From Paractinoplanes polyasparticus (GTDB lineage Bacteria; Actinomycetota; Actinomycetes; Mycobacteriales; Micromonosporaceae), in contig NZ_JAHWFK010000008.1 of the NCBI RefSeq assembly GCF_019710575.1, positions 62,001-126,000 on the forward strand: DNA of 64,000 bases, read 5' to 3'. Of this stretch, positions 19,828 to 28,369 are shown one piece after another (the first letter of the stretch is position 1; the number at the start of each line of letters is the position of its first letter). The notes beneath the pieces were generated by a model. That model searched no databases. It was not told where the DNA came from and saw only the letters and a program-made list of their open reading frames with translations. The position numbers and the translations under genes are program-made.

Positions 19828-20655
19828 TCAGCCGCGGGCGGCCACGCCCACCAGCCGGTCGACCGGGCGGCACAGGCCGCACGGGCTGAAGCCGAGCTCG
19901 ACGGCCTCGCGCACGGGAATCGGCTCAGTCAGGCGGCCGACCAGGCTCGGGCATTCGGGCACGTGGTAGCGCGGCCGGCCGTCGACGACCAGCACCTCGG
20001 CGTCGAGGCGGGCCACCCGGACCGCGTCGGCCGGCTGCACCGCCTGCGGCAGCGGCTCGTCGTCGGGATCGTCGGCGGCGGGCTCGGCGAACTCGTCATC
20101 GGCCTCGTCCGGACCGGGAGCGGCCGCCCCCGGAACGTCGGCATCCGGGGCCTCGCGGCGCCAGGCGTCCTCGGCGGGGGTCTCACTGCGAGCGGCGTTG
20201 ATGGTGGCGGAGGCCCGGTCGTAATCCGGATCCTCGGCTCGGGGGCGCTCATCTACTGACAAATCGCCCGCGGGGGCGCCGGCCTGGTCGGCGAAGTCGG
20301 GACCGGCGGAGGGCTTCGCGGCGGCCACGTCGGCCGGGTCGAACTGGACGGTCTCGCGCTGATCGCCGGCGAAGTCGTCGGCGGAGCGGCGGGCGGCCAT
20401 CTCTTCGGCGGCCGCGGCGAACTCGGGCTCGGCCACGTAGACCGCGTTCTCGTCGGTGTCGTCCTCGACGAGCGGGGGTGTCGCGGGTGTCGCGCGCCGC
20501 GCGGCGGCGGCCTGGCGCGCGCCGACGACCAGGAAGACGGCGGCCAGCAGACTGGCCACGATGGAGCTGATGAGCAGCCCGCTCGATCCGCCGGTGAGGC
20601 CCAGCACGAGCAGCGTCACCGCGACGAGGATGAGCAGCAGGCTAACAACGATCAT
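19828..20655 (-). CDS. membrane protein with C-terminal His/Cys metal-site motif
   Basis: No named family. The 275-residue protein starts with two membrane spans (about 2-20 and 27-46), then a long acidic, Asp/Glu/Ala-rich segment (about 60-215). A compact C-terminal segment reads YHVPECPSL...GFSPCGLCRPVDRL: His-x3-Cys, then Cys-x2-Cys, a pattern resembling Ada-type or similar small zinc sites. It lies immediately downstream of divIVA on the same strand, at the end of the division cluster. A role in polar growth or envelope assembly is possible from context only. Confidence 0.75.
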   Translation of the reverse strand: MIVVSLLLILVAVTLLVLGLTGGSSGLLISSIVASLLAAVFLVVGARQAAAARRATPATPPLVEDDTDENAVYVAEPEFAAAAEEMAARRSADDFAGDQRETVQFDPADVAAAKPSAGPDFADQAGAPAGDLSVDERPRAEDPDYDRASATINAARSETPAEDAWRREAPDADVPGAAAPGPDEADDEFAEPAADDPDDEPLPQAVQPADAVRVARLDAEVLVVDGRPRYHVPECPSLVGRLTEPIPVREAVELGFSPCGLCRPVDRLVGVAARG

Positions 20656-20693
20656 GGCTCATCCTCGTCGGGTTCCGGAGGGAGAGAGAAAGC

Positions 20694-21506
20694 TCAGCGC
20701 CCGGACTCGATGGCGTTGCGGCCACCGTACGAACCGGCCAGGCCGGCCGCGGCAAGACCACCGCTGCCACCGACGGCGCGCCCGGAGTCGGCTCGCGACA
20801 TCTCCGCCTCGAGGCCCTGACCCCGGCCGTCGAGGTCGCGCAGCTGGCTCTCGAGGTAGGCCTTGAGGCGCGTGCGGTATTCCCGCTCGAACTGCTTCAG
20901 CTCCTCGATGTGCTTCTGCAGCGCGGACCGCTTGGCGTCGAGACCGCCCATGGCCTCCTGGTGACGCTGACGGGCGTCGCGCTCGAGGGCGTCGGCCTTG
21001 GCGCGGGCCTCGCGGGTGACTTCCTCCGCCTTGGAACGGGCGTCGGAGAGCAGCTTGTCGGCCTCGCGGCGCGCGTCGGCGACGTGGTCGTCGGCGGTGC
21101 GCTGAGCCATCATGAGCACCCGCAGAGCCTGCTGCTCGCCGTCGGCGCCGGCGCCGGCGGCGCTGCCACCGGCCGGACCCTGGGCCCGGACCTGCTCGAG
21201 CTCGGCCTGCATCTGACGCGCGGCCTGCTCGGCCTGCGCCTTGTCGCGCTGCACACGGTCAAGCTGGGCCTTGACCTCGTTGAGCTCGGCCGCGAGGCGC
21301 GGGTCGGCGCTCGGACCGGCTGGCGCGCCACCCCGACCGCCGCGCTCCACCTGGGCGCGCAGCTCGTTGTTCTCCTCGATCAGACGGGCGAGCTCACGCT
21401 CGACCTCGTCCAGGAAGGCGTCGACCTCCTCCTCGTCATACCCCCGCTTGCCGATCGGGGGCTTCTTGAAGGCGACGTTATGAACGTCGGCCGGGGTCAG
21501 CGGCAT
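20694..21506 (-). CDS. divIVA: DivIVA/Wag31 cell-pole and septum organiser
   Basis: DivIVA assembles at curved membranes and directs polar growth in actinobacteria. The 270-residue protein has the N-terminal membrane-binding domain ([34 protein letters not shown]), a coiled coil (about 30-75), a Gly/Ala-rich linker, and a second long coiled coil (about 135-225). The C-terminus is Gly/Ser-rich. It is the last conserved member of the ftsZ-yggS-sepF-yggT-divIVA series. Confidence 0.95.
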   Translation of the reverse strand: MPLTPADVHNVAFKKPPIGKRGYDEEEVDAFLDEVERELARLIEENNELRAQVERGGRGGAPAGPSADPRLAAELNEVKAQLDRVQRDKAQAEQAARQMQAELEQVRAQGPAGGSAAGAGADGEQQALRVLMMAQRTADDHVADARREADKLLSDARSKAEEVTREARAKADALERDARQRHQEAMGGLDAKRSALQKHIEELKQFEREYRTRLKAYLESQLRDLDGRGQGLEAEMSRADSGRAVGGSGGLAAAGLAGSYGGRNAIESGR

Positions 21507-21549
21507 CGAAACTCCTCGGGTCAGTCGCGGCCGCGGTTGGGGCTGCTGT

Positions 21550-21855
21550 TTAGCTGAAGTTCAGGATCAATCTTTGAAGCACGAACCTCATGAGCACGAA
21601 CAGGATAACCAGCAGCACGATGGAAGCCAGGTCCAAACTCACGTTACCAATGCGCAGCGGGGGGATCACACGCCTCAACGCCTTGAGGGGCGGATCAGTG
21701 ACGCTCCACACCGTTTCGAGTCCCGCCGACGCCCCACGACCGGGTTGCCACCGACGCCCGTACTGGAGTACCGCACCCAGCACGAACCTGGCAAGTAGGA
21801 CCAGGAAGAAGATGTAAACGACTAAATACAATATTTGGAACACGATCGAGAGCAC
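21550..21855 (-). CDS. YggT family membrane protein
   Basis: This 101-residue membrane protein has two YggT-type hydrophobic segments ([19 protein letters not shown] and [21 protein letters not shown]) and the intervening [15 protein letters not shown], which is characteristic. In actinobacteria the gene lies between sepF and divIVA, as here. YlmG/YggT proteins have been linked to membrane and cell-division processes, but the mechanism is not established. Confidence 0.92.
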   Translation of the reverse strand: MLSIVFQILYLVVYIFFLVLLARFVLGAVLQYGRRWQPGRGASAGLETVWSVTDPPLKALRRVIPPLRIGNVSLDLASIVLLVILFVLMRFVLQRLILNFS

Positions 21856-21878
21856 TCGTGCGGATCCCCCATCTGGGT

Positions 21879-21900
21879 GGCGGGCGCGCGGGCGCCCGCC
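21879..21900 (-). terminator. GC-rich hairpin after sepF
   Basis: Nine-base-pair inverted repeat (GGCGGGCGC / GCGCCCGCC, four-base loop) abutting the sepF stop codon and 23 bases before yggT. No U-tract follows, so it may weaken rather than end transcription into yggT-divIVA, or protect the upstream mRNA. Confidence 0.5.
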
Positions 21901-22602
21901 TCAGGCCTGACCGAAGAACCCACCCTCAGCGATCTTGGCCTTGTCCTCTGCGGTGACCTGGACATTTGCCGGTGAGAGCAGGAAAACCCGGTTGGTCACG
22001 CGCTCGATCGTACCGCGAAGGCCGAAAGCCAGCCCGGCGGCGAAGTCAACCAGCCGGCGCGCGTCTCCTTCATCCATTTCGGTGAGATTGATGATGACCG
22101 GCACGCCGTCGCGGAAGTGCTCGCCGATGGTGCGCGCCTCGCGGTAGGTGGTCGGGTGCAGCGTCGTGATCTGGTAACGCTGCTCCTCCTCGACCGGCCG
22201 CGGGCGGGGCTCCGGCTGATGCACGGCCTGCGGGGCCAGGGCCAGGTTCTCGCGCGTGGAGTAGCTCAGCGCGGACGAGTTGTCACCGACCGTGGCGGGC
22301 CGGGTGATCGATCGGACGCTCGCACGCTCCGAACGCTCCGGGCGTTCCACCCGATCGTGGTCGTCCACGTCGGCGTGCGAGGACAGGCGGTCGGATCCGC
22401 GGCTGCGCTCCGTGCGCGCACGCGGCACGGGCCGCTCGTCCTCGAGCTCCTCGTCGTCGGCGAACTCGTCGTCGGAGTACCGGCTTCCCGAGTACCGGTT
22501 CCGAGAGCGGTAGGGGCCTTCTTCGTACCCGTTGTCGTAACCGCGGTCGTCGTCCTCTTCGACGAGGCCCAGCCAGACGCCCGCCTTGCGAAGCGCGCTC
22601 AT
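21901..22602 (-). CDS. sepF: cell division protein SepF
   Basis: SepF is the FtsZ membrane anchor in actinobacteria, which lack FtsA. The 233-residue protein has an N-terminal amphipathic helix ([16 protein letters not shown]), a disordered Arg/Asp/Ser-rich linker (about 20-130), and the C-terminal SepF core (about 140-225, with [19 protein letters not shown] and VIINLTEM). The start is ATG 22602; the frame is open upstream, but this ATG begins the anchor helix. The 249 bases upstream hold a probable promoter. Confidence 0.94.
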   Translation of the reverse strand: MSALRKAGVWLGLVEEDDDRGYDNGYEEGPYRSRNRYSGSRYSDDEFADDEELEDERPVPRARTERSRGSDRLSSHADVDDHDRVERPERSERASVRSITRPATVGDNSSALSYSTRENLALAPQAVHQPEPRPRPVEEEQRYQITTLHPTTYREARTIGEHFRDGVPVIINLTEMDEGDARRLVDFAAGLAFGLRGTIERVTNRVFLLSPANVQVTAEDKAKIAEGGFFGQA

Positions 22603-22851
22603 GCCTTCACCCCGTCCCGCCACCGCGAGTTGACCCGACCAGCCATGTGCCCCCACCTTCGTCCGCCGCGCGGAACGCACCCCCTCGGCGTTACCGCATT
22701 CCCCCTTTGCACGGTCGGAAGCTCCGATGCGGACCCTCGTCCCGTGACGTGCCGCGCCGTCGACCCGACGCCGCCGTGGATGATCATGAAACATGCCCAC
22801 AAACGGTTGTCGCGTAAACAACACCCATGTAGTTTGCTGCCCGCCGCAAGG

Positions 22852-23559
22852 CTACCGCAGCAGGTTTCGCATTCCGAGCAAAGAAGTGCCGATCCGGACG
22901 TGTGTCGCGCCGTGCCGGACGGCGGCCTCGAGGTCCCCACTCATGCCGGCCGAGATGGCCGTGGCGGACGGATGAGACTTGACCAGCCGCTCGGACAACC
23001 CACGGAGCAGCTCGAACGCGCGGTCGGGGGCCCAGTCCACCGGTGCCACCGCCATGACGCCGCCGAGTCGCAGGCTGTCGGCGGATGCCACCGAGTCGGA
23101 TACCCGCCAGAGGTCGTCGCCGGTCACGCCCCCGCGCGCCGGGTCGCCGTCGATGCTCACCTGGATCAGGATCTCGAGCGGATCCGGCCGCCCCTGGGCC
23201 GCGCGGGCGAGCGCCTCGGCCAGGCGCACCGAGTCGACGGACTCCACGACATCGGCGTACTGCACAACCGATCGTGCCTTGTTGCGCTGGAGCTGACCGA
23301 TGAAATGCCAGCGCGGAGTCGCCCCCGCCGCGCGCGCCTCGGCGGCCTTGGGAGCGGCCTCCTGATCGCGGTTCTCCCCGACGTCGGTGACGCCGAGCCC
23401 GGCGAGCAGCACGACATCGCTCGCCGGGTACGTCTTGGTGACCGCGACGAGGGTGACCTCGCCCGCGGCCCGGCCGGCCGCCTCGCAGGCGCGCGCCATC
23501 CGGCCGTTCACCTCGATCAAGGCGGCGGCCAGCTCGGACCGCCGCCCGTTGTCAGTCAT
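22852..23559 (-). CDS. YggS-family PLP homeostasis protein (PLPBP)
   Basis: This single-domain alanine-racemase-fold protein binds pyridoxal phosphate and balances vitamin B6 and amino-acid pools. It has 235 residues; VAVTKTYPASDV contains the PLP lysine, and GVTDVGENRDQE and HFIGQLQRNK are family motifs. It starts 24 bases after the ftsZ stop. The ylmD/pgeF gene that usually intervenes in actinobacteria is absent. Confidence 0.93.
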   Translation of the reverse strand: MTDNGRRSELAAALIEVNGRMARACEAAGRAAGEVTLVAVTKTYPASDVVLLAGLGVTDVGENRDQEAAPKAAEARAAGATPRWHFIGQLQRNKARSVVQYADVVESVDSVRLAEALARAAQGRPDPLEILIQVSIDGDPARGGVTGDDLWRVSDSVASADSLRLGGVMAVAPVDWAPDRAFELLRGLSERLVKSHPSATAISAGMSGDLEAAVRHGATHVRIGTSLLGMRNLLR

Positions 23560-23583
23560 GCCGTCCCCGACCAGAGAAGTGCC

Positions 23584-24732
23584 TCAGGAGCCGTTCTTCA
23601 GGAAGTCGGGCACGTCGACGTCGTCGAAGAGCACCCGGCGCGGCGTCGGCGTGGTGGCCGGCGGCGGCGTCGAGGCGGCGGCCGGGGCCGACACCGTGGT
23701 CGCCGGCGCCTGCGGCGTGGTCGCCGCGCGTTCGGCCGGCTGCTGGATGACCTTGCGCGCCGGCTCGGACGGCTTGTACGAGGGCGTGCCCCCGTCGAAG
23801 CCGGCCGCGATCACGGTGACCCGCACCTCGTCGCCCAGCGCGTCGTCGATGACCGCGCCGAAGATGATGTTGGCGTCCGGGTGGGCCGCGTCGGTGACCA
23901 GCTGGGCCGCGTCGTTGATCTCGAACAGGCCCAGGTCGGACCCGCCGGCGATGGAGAGCAGCACGCCGCGGGCGCCGTCCATGCTCTGCTCGAGCAGCGG
24001 GCTCGAGATCGCCTTCTCGGCCGCCTCGACCGCGCGGTTGTCGCCGCGAGCGCTGCCGATGCCCATGAGCGCGCTGCCGGCGCCGCTCATGACGCTCTTG
24101 ACGTCGGCGAAGTCGAGGTTGATCAGACCAGGGGTGGTGATCAGATCGGTGATGCCCTGCACACCGGAGAGCAGCACCTGGTCGGCCTGACGGAACGCGT
24201 CCATCATGCTGATTCCGCGGTCGCCCAGCGCGAGCAGCCGGTCGTTCGGGATGACGATGAGCGTGTCGCACTGGTTGCGCAGCTCGTCGATGCCGGACTC
24301 GGCCTGCACCTGGCGGCGCTTGCCCTCGAACGAGAACGGCCGGGTGACCACGCCGATGGTGAGCGCACCGAGCTTGCGGGCGATGTTGGCGACCACGGGC
24401 GCGCCACCGGTGCCGGTGCCGCCACCCTCGCCGCAGGTCACGAAGACCATGTCGGCGCCCTTGAGCACCTCTTCGATCTCGTCGCGGTGGTCCTCGGCGG
24501 CGTTCTTGCCGACCTCGGGCTGCGCGCCGGCGCCGAGGCCCCGGGTCAGCTCGCGGCCGACATCGAGCTTGACGTCGGCGTCGCTCATCAGCAGCGCCTG
24601 CGCATCGGTGTTGATCGCGATGAACTCGACGCCCTTGAGCCCGACCTCGATCATGCGGTTCACGGCGTTCACGCCGCCGCCACCGATACCGACGACCTTG
24701 ATGACCGCCAGGTAGTTGTGGGGAGGTGTCAT
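23584..24732 (-). CDS. ftsZ: cell division protein FtsZ
   Basis: FtsZ is the tubulin-like GTPase that forms the Z ring. The 382-residue protein has the G-box GGGTGTG (in [14 protein letters not shown]), N-terminal [15 protein letters not shown], and the T7-loop [11 protein letters not shown]. The C-terminus has a Pro/Ala-rich linker and ends [12 protein letters not shown], the conserved tail that binds SepF. ATG is at 24732. A promoter with a conserved -35 TTGACA and a 5'-leader hairpin lie upstream. Confidence 0.98.
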   Translation of the reverse strand: MTPPHNYLAVIKVVGIGGGGVNAVNRMIEVGLKGVEFIAINTDAQALLMSDADVKLDVGRELTRGLGAGAQPEVGKNAAEDHRDEIEEVLKGADMVFVTCGEGGGTGTGGAPVVANIARKLGALTIGVVTRPFSFEGKRRQVQAESGIDELRNQCDTLIVIPNDRLLALGDRGISMMDAFRQADQVLLSGVQGITDLITTPGLINLDFADVKSVMSGAGSALMGIGSARGDNRAVEAAEKAISSPLLEQSMDGARGVLLSIAGGSDLGLFEINDAAQLVTDAAHPDANIIFGAVIDDALGDEVRVTVIAAGFDGGTPSYKPSEPARKVIQQPAERAATTPQAPATTVSAPAAASTPPPATTPTPRRVLFDDVDVPDFLKNGS

Positions 24733-24775
24733 GGGCTCAGCCTTCCCTTCCAGGGTTGTGGATGTCGTGGGCCCC

Positions 24776-24797
24776 GTGCGGTCCGGCCAGACCGCAC
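24776..24797 (-). other. hairpin in the ftsZ 5' leader
   Basis: Perfect eight-base-pair inverted repeat (GTGCGGTC / GACCGCAC) with a six-base loop, about 40 bases before the ftsZ ATG and within the leader predicted from the promoter at 24843-24871. No U-tract follows, so a role in mRNA stability or translation is more likely than termination. Confidence 0.55.
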
Positions 24798-24842
24798 CTT
24801 CGACACCCGCTGCCGGACAAGGGAGGGCGAGGAAACCCTCAC

Positions 24843-24871
24843 CCTCTACTAGAGGCTTAGGGTTATGTCAA
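24843..24871 (-). promoter_or_regulatory. ftsZ promoter
   Basis: On the minus strand, TTGACA (24866-24871) is followed after 17 bases by TAGAGG (24843-24848). The -10 lies inside a perfect palindrome, CCTCTAGTAGAGG or close to it (24843-24855), a possible operator. Predicted transcription starts about 100 bases before ftsZ. Confidence 0.68.
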
Positions 24872-25028
24872 CCACTCAGCCTCTCGTGGCAACGTAAGCG
24901 GAGTTCCGACATCAACCAAAGACCCGGCGCGGCGTGTCGGCGTCCGCTTACGTGGCGAAAATCCGACGGAGCCGTAACCTGAGTCGAAATAAGCCGTTCG
25001 TGCCTCAATGTCCGCTTGGGACCGGATG

Positions 25029-25787
25029 TCAGCGGATTGTCACGACCGACGGGGCGCTGACGTCGATCTCCCTGCCCGCCTTCTTCAGCAGGGCCGTCGC
25101 CACCTGACTCTTGGTCTCGCTCTGGGTGTCGTCACCCCACACGACCGTCCGGTCCTTGCGCAGCTCGAGACGGATCTGGGCCGGCTTGGGGACCGAGACC
25201 GCCAGCACCTGCTCGCGCAGCTCCTCGCTGAGCGAGGCGAGCACGGTCAGGGCCGACGCCGTGTTCAGGTCGGACGGGCCGGGGAAGTCGACCCGCACCA
25301 GCGGCAGACCCTGCGGCGCCTGTTTGACCTGGCGGAAGGGCACCCCGGCCCGGTCGATCACCGAGAACTGGCCGTTCTGCGGCACGGCGGCCACCGGCGT
25401 ACGCTCCACGACCTCGACGACCAGGGTGGACGGCCAGCTGCGCCGCACCACCACCCGGTCGACCGGGGCCAGCGCACGCACCCGCGTGCGCACCGTGCCG
25501 AGGTCGACCCGGGCCAGCGGCTCGCCGTGCGGCACGGCGACGGCCTGCTCGACCTGGATCGGCTCGAGCAGCTCGACGCCGACGACCTTGACCTCGCGGA
25601 CCCCCAGCACCGACGTTCCATAGACCAACCAGGCCACGCCCCCGGCGACGAGCAGCACGCCGGCGGCGATCGCCCACGGCAGCGCAGCCCGCATCTTGCG
25701 CTGGCGGGCCCGGGCCATGAAACGCCGCGCGGACGACGGCACCGCGTCGGTGTCCGCCCGCACGAGCCGCCAGTTACGCCCCGTCAT
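25029..25787 (-). CDS. ftsQ: cell division protein FtsQ
   Basis: FtsQ/DivIB is a bitopic divisome protein. The 252 residues comprise a cytoplasmic N-terminus (about 1-35), one membrane span (about 37-57, LPWAIAAGVLLVAGGVAWLVYG), a POTRA domain (VREVKVVGVELLEPIQVEQA onwards), and the FtsQ beta domain. It is separated from murC by one base and from ftsZ by nearly 300 bases that hold the ftsZ promoter. Confidence 0.93.
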   Translation of the reverse strand: MTGRNWRLVRADTDAVPSSARRFMARARQRKMRAALPWAIAAGVLLVAGGVAWLVYGTSVLGVREVKVVGVELLEPIQVEQAVAVPHGEPLARVDLGTVRTRVRALAPVDRVVVRRSWPSTLVVEVVERTPVAAVPQNGQFSVIDRAGVPFRQVKQAPQGLPLVRVDFPGPSDLNTASALTVLASLSEELREQVLAVSVPKPAQIRLELRKDRTVVWGDDTQSETKSQVATALLKKAGREIDVSAPSVVTIR

Positions 25788-25788
25788 G

Positions 25789-27228
25789 CTAGGTCTGAGC
25801 CTGACTGCGGTCGGCGTCGTCGAACGCGGCCAGCAGTTCGTCGCCCATCAGCGAGATCGGCGGGGCGCCCATGGTCACCACGACGTCGCCCGGCCGGCTG
25901 CGACGGATGACCTCGGCCGGCACGTCCTCCCAGTCGGGCACGAAGACCTTCCGGTCGGCCGGCAGATCGATGGCAGCGGTCAGCGCCACCCCGCCCTCGC
26001 CCGGGCCGCGCACCTCGCCCGGGCCGAAGACCTCCATGCAGATGACCTGATCGGCCAGGCTCAGCCCGCGGGCCAGCTCGGCCTGCAGGTCGCGGGTGCG
26101 ATACACCCGGTACGGCTGGAAGACCACCAGCAGGCGGCCGTCCCCCGCCACCTCGCGCAGGGTGCGGAGCGCCGCCTCGACAGAGGTCGGGTGGTAGGCG
26201 TACTCGTCGTAGACCCGCACGCCGGCGGCGATGCCCTTGCGCTCGAAGCGCCGCCGCACCCCCGGGAACGACGCCAGCGCCTCGACGATCTTGTCGAGCG
26301 GTAGGCCGAGCCGGAGCGCGGTCAGCACGGCGGCCGCGCTGTTGAGGCCCATGTGCCGGCCGGGCAGCGACAGCCGGATCTCGCCGAGCGGCTTGCCGTC
26401 GAGCTCGGCGACGTAGCGGACGCCGCTCGCCGTCGAGACCACGTCGCTGAGGCGGAGGTCGGCGGACTCGGATTCGCCGTACGTGAAGACGGTCTTGCCC
26501 TTGGCGCGCAGCGCCGCGATGAGGTCCTGCGTGCCCTCGTCGTCGGCGCAGGTGACCACGAAACCGTCGGGGTCGGCGAGCTCGGCGAACTGCAGGAAGC
26601 CGGCCTTGAGGCCCTCGAGGTCGCCCCAGTTGTTGAGGTGGTCGCCCTCGATGTTGGTGACGATCGCGACGTGCGGCCGGTAGATCAGGAACGACTTGTC
26701 GCTCTCGTCGGCCTCGACCACGAAGTGCGGACCGGTGCCGTGGTGGCCGTTGGATCCGGCCTCGCTGATCTCGCCGCCGATCACGAAGGACGGGTCCTGC
26801 CCGGCGTGCTGGAAGATCACCGTCATGATCGACGTGGTCGTGGTCTTGCCGTGCGTGCCGGCCACGGCGATGGCCTGGCGGTTGGTCATCGCGGCGGCCA
26901 GGGCCTCGGACCGGTGCAGCACCCGCAGCCCGCGCCGGCGCGCCTCGGCCAGCTCGAGGTGGTCGTGCGGGATGGCGGTGGAGTAGACAACCGTGTCGAC
27001 ACCGTCGAGGTTCTCGGCCACGTGGGCCATGTGGATCGTGCCGCCCAGCGCGCGCAGCCCGGTCAGGGCCGGCCACTCGCGCAGCTCGCTGCCCGAGACC
27101 GGGATGCCGCGGGTGAGCAGCAGGCGGGCCAGCCCGGCCATGCCCACTCCGCCGATGCCGATGAGGTGCACGTTGCCCAGGTCCTCGGCGGTCAACTCGC
27201 CGGCCGGCCGCAGCTCCGCCGTGTTCAC
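25789..27228 (-). CDS. murC: UDP-N-acetylmuramate--L-alanine ligase MurC
   Basis: MurC adds L-Ala to UDP-MurNAc, the first amino-acid step of the stem peptide. Using GTG 27228, preceded by GAGGGAG, the protein has 479 residues. The Rossmann-like IGIGGVGMAGLA, ATP-binding VAGTHGKTTTTS, and the C-terminal Mur ligase domain are visible. The frame is open 27 codons further upstream, but that part has no family similarity. Confidence 0.96.
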   Translation of the reverse strand: MNTAELRPAGELTAEDLGNVHLIGIGGVGMAGLARLLLTRGIPVSGSELREWPALTGLRALGGTIHMAHVAENLDGVDTVVYSTAIPHDHLELAEARRRGLRVLHRSEALAAAMTNRQAIAVAGTHGKTTTTSIMTVIFQHAGQDPSFVIGGEISEAGSNGHHGTGPHFVVEADESDKSFLIYRPHVAIVTNIEGDHLNNWGDLEGLKAGFLQFAELADPDGFVVTCADDEGTQDLIAALRAKGKTVFTYGESESADLRLSDVVSTASGVRYVAELDGKPLGEIRLSLPGRHMGLNSAAAVLTALRLGLPLDKIVEALASFPGVRRRFERKGIAAGVRVYDEYAYHPTSVEAALRTLREVAGDGRLLVVFQPYRVYRTRDLQAELARGLSLADQVICMEVFGPGEVRGPGEGGVALTAAIDLPADRKVFVPDWEDVPAEVIRRSRPGDVVVTMGAPPISLMGDELLAAFDDADRSQAQT

Positions 27229-27256
27229 TGCTGTGCTCCCTCGATCGAGAAAAGGC

Positions 27257-28369
27257 TCATCGGTTCTTGGCCACCGCTTCGAGAACGAATTCGAGCAGGG
27301 CCTCGTCACCGTCGCGACGACCGTACCGGGCGGCGGACTGGCCCATCACGGCGAGGCGCTGCCGGTCGCGCGCCAGCGGGATGACGTTCTGCTCGATCCA
27401 CTCGGGGGTGAGCTCGTCGTTGTCGACCAGGACACCGCCGCCCGCCTCGACCACCGGCAGGGCGTTGCGCTTCTGTTCCTGGTTGCTGAACGGATAGGGC
27501 ACGTAGACGGCCGGCACGCCCAGGGCGGTCGTCTCGGCCACGGTGATCGCGCCGCTGCGGCAGAGCATGAGGTCGGCCGCGGCGTAACCCAGCTGCATGT
27601 CCGAGAGGTAGGGAATCACCTTGTACGGCACCGGCAGGTCGGCCGGCACGTCGAACGGGTCGTTGCGCCCGCCCTGCACGTGCAGCACCTGAACCCCGGA
27701 GTGGGCCAGCCGCTTGGCCGCCGCGGCGACGGCCAGGTTGATCGTGCGGGCGCCCGAGGAGCCGCCCGAGACGAACAGCACCGGCAGGTCGGGGCGCAGC
27801 CCGAACTGGTAGAGCGCCTGCGGCCGCAGCGCTGCCCGGTCGAGGTGGGTGAGGGCCGTACGCAACGGGACGCCGACGACCCGGGCGTCCTTGAGCGATT
27901 CGGCCAGCTGCGGCTGCGTCGGGAAGCCGACCGCCACGTTCTTGGTGAACTTCATGCCCATCCGGTTGGCCACGCCCGGCGGCACGTTGACCTCGTGGAT
28001 GACGATCGGCGTCTCGCGCCGCCAGGCCGCCAGGTAGGCCGGCACCGACACGTAACCGCCGAAGCCGACCACCACGTCGGCCTGCACCTCGTCGAGGATC
28101 TTGCCGGCCGCGTGGGCCGACTTCCACATCCGGTCCGGAGTGCGCAGCAGGTTCAGGTTGACCGAGCGCGGCAGCTGGAACGCGGGGATCACGCGCAGGT
28201 CGTAGCCGGCCGGCGGGATCAGCTCGTTCTCCATGCCCTTCGGGCTGCCCAGCGTGGTGATCCGCACCTCGGGGAAATGCCTCTTCACCGCGTCGGCGAA
28301 GGCGAGCAGCGGATAGATGTGACCGCCGGTGCCTCCTCCGGCGAGCACGACCGACCGCAGCAGACCCAT
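27257..28369 (-). CDS. murG: UDP-GlcNAc--lipid I transferase MurG
   Basis: MurG is the peripheral membrane glycosyltransferase that adds GlcNAc to lipid I to make lipid II. The 370-residue GT28 protein has the N-terminal GGGTGGHIYPLLA loop, HEVNVPPGVANR, and the UDP-GlcNAc-binding GGSSGARTIN and SGAITVAETTALGVPAVYVPYP. ATG 28369 shares a base with the ftsW stop; a GTG one codon earlier is equally possible. Confidence 0.96.
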   Translation of the reverse strand: MGLLRSVVLAGGGTGGHIYPLLAFADAVKRHFPEVRITTLGSPKGMENELIPPAGYDLRVIPAFQLPRSVNLNLLRTPDRMWKSAHAAGKILDEVQADVVVGFGGYVSVPAYLAAWRRETPIVIHEVNVPPGVANRMGMKFTKNVAVGFPTQPQLAESLKDARVVGVPLRTALTHLDRAALRPQALYQFGLRPDLPVLFVSGGSSGARTINLAVAAAAKRLAHSGVQVLHVQGGRNDPFDVPADLPVPYKVIPYLSDMQLGYAAADLMLCRSGAITVAETTALGVPAVYVPYPFSNQEQKRNALPVVEAGGGVLVDNDELTPEWIEQNVIPLARDRQRLAVMGQSAARYGRRDGDEALLEFVLEAVAKNR

